The notes under the pieces were generated by a model. It made no database searches. It saw nothing but the letters and a program-made list of their open reading frames with translations, and was not told the DNA's origin. Below are positions 11,801 to 20,800 of a stretch of 64,000 nucleotides of DNA, piece by piece; position 1 is the stretch's first letter, and each line of letters starts with the position of its first letter. Origin of the DNA: Cynocephalus volans (Eukaryota > Chordata > Mammalia > Dermoptera > Cynocephalidae); the NCBI RefSeq assembly GCF_027409185.1, contig NC_084475.1:15830130-15894129 (forward strand), written 5' to 3'. The position numbers and the translations under genes are program-made.

Positions 11801-14800
11801 AGAGCTTTGTCTTTCATCCCTGGTGGCAGCCCTGAGATGATCTCCCTGATGACAGAGCCTAGCCTTGCTTATCTTTGCATGTCGTGAGCGCTCAGGCCTT
11901 TTAGCCTGAGGAGGAGAACGGAAAGAAGAGGGAAGGTCAGGCAGACCTTCAGAAGGGGGAATTCACCCACCAGGTATGGAATCCTGGCCATGAGTTGGTG
12001 CAGATGCCTGAGCAAAGCAAGTTCTGGAATAACTGGCAGAGGAGAGCTAGGTTAGATTGCCCATGGCCAAGGCTCACAGAACCAAAACCAATGTCTGTTT
12101 GTGGGCAAGCATCATAGTGAGTTTGATAAGCAAGCCTGGGTTCAAGTCCTTGCTTGCCACTTACCATCTGGGTGTGTGATTTCCCTTCTCCAGTCATCTG
12201 TTGGATAAGGACAGTATCAGTAGCTGCTTCACAGCATTGTTGAGAGAATTAAATGAAAGTGATGATGCTCTTTTAGGGCCAGTGTCTGCAGCAGTGGGAT
12301 CCCCTCGGCCTCCACCCAAGGACCTTGTATCCAGATCCCTTTGATGGTAAACAGTTCTCTCTTCTCCCAGAGAGGTGAATTGGGATGAGATAATGAAAGT
12401 CCTATCAAGGGAACCACCCATCTGCTTCAGAGGTTCTTGCCTTCTGGAAAGGCAAGAACTGAGTGATAGGGGGAAATGGGAACATGGATCTTCAGCCTCG
12501 CAGCAGTGCCCAGGCAGTGTTAGGTGAAGAGAGCCTGGCTGTGGTACCAGCTGGCTGCACTCAGTCCAGCTGCATGGCTGGTGCTGTTGCGCTGACCAGC
12601 ACTGATAGCACAAGGGAGCAGCTGCTGTGTGCCAGGCGCCGTACTGCCTGTGTGGTGCCTCCTTCCTCCCTGGAGACAGCACTAACACTCCCTGGGTGTG
12701 CTTATAACACCCACTTTCCAATAAGGAACCTGAGGCTTGGGAAAGTTCAGTGGGCTGGCCAAAGAGTGCCAGACGCAGAACTTGAACCCAAAGCAGTCAG
12801 ATCCTAGAAGCCATTCCCTGACCACTTTCCTGCCCTTAGAGGAATTCCTAATTCCTAGGATTGTGGAGTGAAAGATAGAAAGGAACTTATTCCCAATCCC
12901 TCATTTTACTGATAAGGAAACTGAGGCACAGAGAGCTGCCCCTCATCTGGTTAATGGCAAGGTAAGGTCAGAATGCAGGTTTCCTTCCATCTGTCCCTGC
13001 AGCCCACCACAACTACAGGCATCCTTTCATGCTAGTCCTGACGTGGCAGCTCCAAGTGGCATGTGCTCTATGGCCAGTGGCTGTGCCTCCTCTTTCAGGG
13101 ATGAAAGCCTGATGTCTGCCAGGGCTGCGGTCTGGCTGCAAGATTTCCATCAGTTGTGACAGCGGGTCCGAAAGCTGCAGTGGTCACTGACCAGCTGACC
13201 GTCGTGTCTGTGTGGGGGTCATTCTCCTGTGACCTCTCAAATGCCCCTAGCCAGTATAGATGCAGCCCTGAAGAAGGACCTGGTTACAGCAGTTGAAGAA
13301 AACATACAGGGGTTTTCAAGTCTTGTAGTGTACCTCCCACTTTCTTGGTCTTTTCTTTTGTGAGTTTGCCCATTTAGAATGATTGTTTTGTTGGGTTTTT
13401 TTGGCGGCTGGCCGGTACAGGGATCAAACCCTGGACTTGGTGTTGAGAGTGATTTTAGCACTATTTTATTTACCTTTTGGCTGTGCTTCTGGCTGTCTTT
13501 TCTCCCCTCAGGATCCAGGGCTCTGGTTTGGGCACTGTTACAATAAAAGCTACCTTTTCTGGATGCCTGCCCCAGTGCCCATCACATGCCACCACATGTC
13601 CACCTGAGACCAGCACTGCCTGCAAGGTCTCTGAATGTGTCACCAGCTGCAAGGCAGGTAATACTAACCCCTTGTTACATATCAGGAAACTACACCTCAG
13701 TGAGATTAAGTCCATGGCCTGAAGCTCACATTCTTAGTGATAACTGGAGATGGGATTTCACCCCAGTCATCCAGGATCCAAATTCTGTGCCCAGGGGACC
13801 CAGCTGGCAGAACCCAGGCTCAAACCCCAGAGTGTCGTCTCCCCCTGTTCTTTGTTTCTGCCACATCGTGCTGCCTCCACCACTTCTGCAAGTCAGTTCA
13901 GGTGTCAGGTCACCCCTGCTGCCACTGGTAGTGCCCGCAGTCCGGGGCCACATTTGATTAGTGTCACAGAGGAACTACCACTGGGCAATGGCATTGGTCA
14001 GGCCAGAGCTGCACTTGTTTGGGACGTTGGATGGGAAGTGGGTGAATAATGGGAAACCAGATGTAAAGCCAGGATCTCAGTAAATACTCATTGAGTGAAT
14101 GAAAGCATTCTGAGCTTAAGCCCCAAATAAAAGCATTGGTAGCCTTTGGTATTGGGAATGTTTGCCCAAAGCACGTTGCTTGACTATCAGGTGTACTTTA
14201 CACTCGAAATATCCTAGATGCCATATGGAGATATAAAGAAACGAGGAGAGAATTCTCTGCTTCCATGAAAACTGGTTGAATCCAAGAATATCATAGAATA
14301 CTTGGCAATTTTGTTAATAAAACAAGGTTCAGGTAGGTGGCCTCCGAGAATTCAGGTTAAATTGCTCTCCTATATTCTATTTTCTGTAATACATGTAGTT
14401 GCCACTAGATGGTAGTGGTGCTCAGACAAAGGCTGGTAAATAAATCCTCAGCGTTCTGTTTTTGGAAAACAGTATTTACATTCAAAGGGTTAGGGCATGG
14501 GCACATACAGACACATGCACAAAAACGTTACTAGCAGCATTGTCTGTAATCATTCCAAACTGGAAATAGCCAACAGTACAATGGATATAAACATCATGGG
14601 ATATTCGTACTATTTCACAACGAAAATAAAGTCTACAGCTATATGCAATAATCTTACAAATATAATGTTAAGCAAATGGTGCTAGATACATAGTAATCCT
14701 TACAGTGTGATCAGCAAAGTGTGCATCTCAGAGGGATGGAGAGGATTGGATCAGAAAGGGACATGCAAAGTCTTATAGATTGCCTGGGTGCTAGATACAT

Positions 14801-17800
14801 AGGCATTTGCTTTCTCATTGTTAAACTTCGCCTGTGTGAACCAGCATGTTTCTGTATACGTGGGTCGCAGGTATGGCCTGTGCCAACCTCTGGGCTATAA
14901 ACGGGTGCATGCTTGGTCCATATCTGTGTGCCAGTGAGGTGCCCTGATCACATTTTTTTTTTCTTGGTGGCTGGCTGGTACAGTCATGAAACCCTGGACC
15001 TTGGTGTCATCAGTACCACACTCTAACCAACTGAGCTAACCAGCCAGCCCCATGTCATTTAATTCTCTCTGTTCGTTTTACTGATGAAGAAACCAAGGCT
15101 TAAACTGAGTTGCTTCCTCTGATCACCTAGTCCTCAGTGGCAGCATTGGGATTCTAACTAGATCTGCCCCACACAGAGCCCTTGTTCCACCGCTGTATTG
15201 GGTGGCTCCCCTGTACCTCCTCTCACTGATCAGTTAAGGCTCCTGGGATCACACGTACTTCTTCTTAAAAAGAAGTTCCCTAGCCATCCACCTGTGGCAG
15301 GATTCCCATCACAGGAAGGAGGGAAGGTCTCGCTCCACTCATCTCTCCCTGGGGACCTCCAGCCTCCTTCACACCAGCTCAGCGCCACCGGGTCAGGCAG
15401 CCTCTGCCATCCTTCCCTGACCTGCAGAGACCACTTCCCCTCCTTTTAGTTCTAGGCACAAGCAGGATGTGTGTGTGTATGTTTTATTAATTTATATGAA
15501 TACACAATTGGTTCACATGATACAAAATTCAAAAGGGTGTGTAGAGAACAGTAGTAGCCCTTTTAGAGGAAACCACTGTTACTAGTTTTCTGAGTATCCT
15601 CTAGAAATATTTTTGGTATTTATGAACAAATATATATATATACTCATATTTACATGTATTTTTTTTCACGTTCTACACGTGGTAGCATGCTATATCTATA
15701 TTCGGTATCTTTTTTTTAAACTTAGGCATGCATGCCCTATTAGTCCGGAAAGAGTTGCCTCATTTCATCTTTTTTTTATTACTTTTATTTGCCTCATTCT
15801 TTTAAAATGCGTGATAATTCCATAGCATTGGTGACCCTATATTTTTGTGTTTTCACACTTGTAGGAGTGGATCTGTAGAAAAAATTTCTAGAAGTGAAGT
15901 ATCTAGGTCAAAAGTATGAAAACCCGTGATGGTTTTTTTCTTTAGATTTAGTTTAATATAATGTGTCAAAGGATAAAATAACAATAAATTTAAAGATCTC
16001 AGTTGGCTTTATTGTGATTCTAGAATCAGGCAACATGTCATTCCATAAAATAGAATACTTGTTTCAGTGAGCTGAGCAGAGGAGATTGTTTTTTATAGAC
16101 AGAAAAGGCCAAAGAAAGCAGAAACGAACAAAAAGTGAATTGGTCATTTCATTTTTATTTATTTATTCATTTATTTTTGGTTGGTCATTTCAAAGTTACC
16201 TGCTTTGTAAGGTGGGCACCGGGAGACAGAACAATAGAAAAATATCAGGCTTCTTCAGGCTATTATTTTTTGTGTAAAGATGAAAGCAGAGGGGACTTTA
16301 TTATCATGCCTACTGAAGATCATTTATTTATTTTCATTTTCATTAAGTTTTTTTATTTATTATTAGCATATTAATTCTTACAAATCATATTTCTTTATGC
16401 CCTTTTACCTGTCATTTCCCAAACTCTCTCCCTCCCTCCCCCTGTCTCTAGTATCCTTTGTTCCCTCCTTCTGAAAGTTCAACATATTGTTGTGGTCTTT
16501 TCTTTCTTTCCTTCATTCCTTCCTTCTTCCCTCCTTCCTTCCTAGTAGCCAGTTATGAGTGAGAACATGTGGTATCCTACTGAAGATTTAAACTGTTTGG
16601 GAAGTTGGATGGTATCTCTCTCTCCTGATTTCTCAGGTCGGAGCACAACTGAGTTTAGGTTTGGGACTTAGCAGGGGTGACTCCATTTTGATTTTTAGTC
16701 TGGTCTTTCGGGGCTCTGTGCAGGAACTTAGTCCAAAACAATGACCTCCTATAACTTTTATTTAACATGATTTTTTTTTTTTTTTTTTTTTTTCTGAAAA
16801 GATGACCGGTAAGGAGATCTTAACCCTTGACTTGGTGTTGTCAGCACCACACTCTCCCAAGTGAGCAACCGGCCATCCCTATACAGGGATCTGAACCCAT
16901 GGCCTTGGTATTATCAGCACCACACTCTCCCGAGTGAGCCTCGAGCCAGCCCCTAACATGATTTTTAGTATATGAAACATTCATCAGTTTAAGTCAAAAC
17001 TATATTACAAGGTATTTTCAGAGAAGTCTCACTTCATTCCTGTCCCCTTCACCCTGTTCCCTGCCTCATAGGAACCAATTTCCTTAGTCTTTTTGTTTGT
17101 TTTGGTTTGGGTTTCTTTTTTAATTTCCTTAGTTTTTATGCTTCGGTGTCTTGCAAATGTGAGCACATACATGTATGTATATTCATCTCCACCCTGCCGC
17201 CTTCTTACACAGGTGGTAGCTTGCTCTGTGTACTGTTCTGTCCCTCAAACTTGAAATTTCAAGACGACGCAGGCTTATAACACCAAGGTCAAGGGTTCAG
17301 ATCCCTACACTGGCCAACCACCAAAAAAAAAAAAAAGGAACCATTTCAAAGATGCTAAAGTAAAACCCAAGAACAAGTATACGCCAGTGAATCTTTCGAC
17401 CCTGGGCTGCGTCAGCTTAGCGCCCCGGGGTGGGTGCTTATGGAAGCCTCGCCCAGCCACCAGCTGCCAAGTGATGGCTGAGCACTTGTCAGTGTCACCT
17501 CATTGAATCCCTGGGACAATCCTTAGACCCTCTCCTCATGGACCAGGTTGTCTGTCCTAGCACCAATGCCCTACTTGCTGGGTGACCCAAGGTTACCTAC
17601 CTGACCTCGCCACTCACATCCCCTGCTGGGCTCTCTCACCACAGACTGAGCTGGGGCTTTCCAGGATCCTGACATTCAGCCCTGCCTTTGCCTCTGGTTC
17701 TCTTTCTCTCGGTTTTGTCTGTCCAAAGCACGTTCATCAGCCAATCAGAACTTGTTCTCCTTGTTTTGTAACCATTTGTTTTGAATTGCAGTATGATCAA

Positions 17801-20800
17801 CTATAAAATGCACATCTCTTAAGTGCCAGTTTGATGAATTTTTAAATTCTTTAAGGTACCTGTACATCCACGTAACCAGCTCTGAAGTCAAGATGTGGAA
17901 TGTTTCCATCTCCCCAGTTAGAATCGCCCACCCCAGGGTAACCACTGTTCTAACCTCCACTCCCATGGGTTAGTTGTGCCTGTTCTTGAACTTCATATAC
18001 ACGGAATCATGCAGGATATACTCTTATATCTGGTTTCTTTCACTCAGCATAATGTGTTTGAGATTGATCATTCAAATTGTCACAATATTGTTCGTTCATA
18101 AAATCTATTTATCCACTTACCTGTTGATGGAGATTTGAGTTTCTAGTTTGGAGCCTTTATGAATAAAGCTGTTATGACCATGTTTACACAGTTCTTGTAC
18201 ACACATGTGCTCACTTCTGCTGGGTAGACACCTACGAGTGGAGTTGCTGAGTCATAGGGCAAATGTATATTTAACCTTATTGGAAGTTTCCAAGGGCTGG
18301 CTGGTTAGCTCACTTGGTTGGGGTGTGGTACTGATAACACCAAGGTCCAGGTTTCAATCCCCGTACCTGCCAGCCACTAAAAATAAAGTTGCCAAATAGC
18401 TTTCCAATATAGTTATGCCATGTTATATTCTATGCTCCACTTCCTTGTCAGCACTTAGTATTGGCAGTCTTTTTTATTTTTGTTATTATGCTAGGTGTAT
18501 ATAGTTATTGTGCTGGGTAGGTAGTGCCATCATTTTTTTTTTTTTTTTTTTTCCTTCTTTGGCAGCTGGCCAGTATGGGGATCTGAACCCTTGACATTGG
18601 TGTTATCAGCACCACACTCTAACCAACTGAGCTAACTGGCCAGCCTCATATCTCTTTTGTGAAGGGTTTGTTCAAGTATTTTTGCTTTTGTTTTTATTAT
18701 TGGGTTGTTCATCTTTTATTGATATGTAGGAATTTTTATATATTCTAGATACAAGTCCTCTGTCAGATATGTATTCTACGAATGTTTTCTCCTTTTGCCT
18801 TTTTACTTCTTTAATAGTGTCATTTGATGAATTATTCTCCTTTGTGGGTGAAATTCAGCTTTTAAAAAAGGGCTGGCCAATAACATAACTTAGGAGAGTG
18901 TGTGCTGATAACACCAAGGTCAAGGGTTTGGATCTCCCAGCCTCAAAACAAAACAAAACAATGCCTTCTTTTTCTTAGTTATAAAGATAACATTTTCAGT
19001 GAGGAAAACTTGGAAAATAAAGAAAATAAACATACTATAATCCTACTACACTGAGATCACCGTTGTTAACATCTTGGTTGTTTCCAGGCTGTCTTTTTTA
19101 ATTTAGCAGTTATGTATTGAGCACCTGCTACATGCCAAGCTGTGGATGCAGAATGGGACCCTGTTCTCAGGTACTTTATCATTCAGTGGGGCGACAGCCA
19201 GTAAATGTTTTGACAAATAACTCTAATGTCATTAAATGTGAAGAAAAGAAAAGATGCTGGTGAGGGGAAGGCTTGATGGAGCAAGGGGCTGGTTAGGGTG
19301 GTCACAAAGTCTCTCAGAGAAGGGGACATCTTAGTGGAACTTTTTTATTGTATGTACAATTTGGTGTCCTTTTTTTCTCCTTAACCTTGTATTACAAGCA
19401 TTTTCCCACATTAAATATGCTGTGAAGACATTATTTTTAAGAACTGTATAATTTTTCCTCACATGGATGTACATAGTTTATGTAACCAGTTTGCTATTGT
19501 GGAGCATTTTAAGAAGCTTCCAGTTTCTGTTTTGTGCTTTGTTCACAGCCCTCCCTAGTTCTTCTGGGCAGGTTCACAGAGATGGACTCAGGGGAGCTCA
19601 AAGCAGCCGTGGCCGTGGCCTTTCAAGGGTCCTCTGGCACCGTGTTGGCGTCTTGGTGCTCGGCTCAGCCTTCTTGCCCCTGAAGCTCCCTGTGCCTGTC
19701 TCTCCAGGCCCTCACTCCCCTTTTCATCTCCAAGGGCTGTTGCCAGCCAGGCAGAGGGGCTTAAACAGTTCACTGCAGTGGGGGCCCAGGGAGCTGGTGA
19801 GCTCAGGGTGGCACCTGGTCTGCTCTTGGAGGCATCCCAGGCCTCTGTATGGGGAGCCGGTGGGGTGGGCTGTCCTGAGGCCTCCTCCTGCCCCCACCCT
19901 TCAAAAACTGCCTTCTGAATATCCCCTGGCATGGGTGGCAGTGCCCTGCCCAGGCACACCTTGGTGTGATGATGACTTATTAGCCAGGCAGCTACTCAGG
20001 CTTCATCTTATCATACTTTATAGCAGAGATAAGTCCCCTTGCCCCACCCCCAATCCCACAGTATGGGTGGGAGGCTGGTTCACCACTCCCAGCTCAGAAG
20101 AGATGGTGAGGTGTGTCTGACAGCCAGAGGCCTGCCAGAGCATTTCCACTTGTCCCTGCTCCAGGCTGAGCCTGGCATCTGCCCACAGCAGGATTAATTA
20201 TCTTGTGGCTTCCAGAGGACACTATCTCCCTTGGAAGTGGCAAAGGGCCCTTTCTCTTTAGGACTTTGTGTGAGTTACTCAACCTCCCACGGCCTCACTT
20301 CACTAAAATGGGGGAGATGATTGCACTTGATTCTTGGAGTTCATTAGGTGCCCAGCATGTGCTCAGTGAGTATCCACCGTTCTGGGTGCAGGGATACAGC
20401 AGTAAACCCGTGAGCAGGACCCTGCCCCAGAGTACCTGATGCCGGGGACAGACACGAGAACAGCAGGCAGTCTATAGGATGACCCAGCTTGTGCTAAGTG
20501 CTCCACTGCAGGTGAGCGGGTGCTGAGGTCCAGATTGACAGGGAAGGCTCTGAGTGTGTCACGGAAAGGGACATCTTGTCGCCCTCAGCCGCTACATATC
20601 TTCCTCAGGACTGCAGGAAGGCCACTCAGCCCCCTTGCCTCCCTCAGACGTGCCCAGCCTGTGAGCCACAGACCAGATCACAGAACTGCAGGAATCTAGG
20701 GTGGGCAGGATCTCAGGAAGCCATCCTGTCCAGCCCCCCAGCCTCTGCACTTCTCTCAACCCTTCCCCCAGTCACTGCTCTAAAATACTTCCCGCATATA

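Larger units (their letters stand above)
17775..18850 (-). repeat. L1M LINE 3' region (interrupted by two SINEs)
   Basis: Reverse old L1: 'caagatgtggaatgtttcc', 'cactcagcataatgtg', 'ctgttgatggagatttg', 'cctctgtcagatatgtat'. SINEs at 18292-18388 and 18532-18646 lie within it. Confidence 0.65.

Noticed and set aside
19467-20120. 217-codon plus-strand frame in ARMC7 intron 2
   Set aside because: Begins in L1/L2-like sequence, has no splice context and no recognisable domain.
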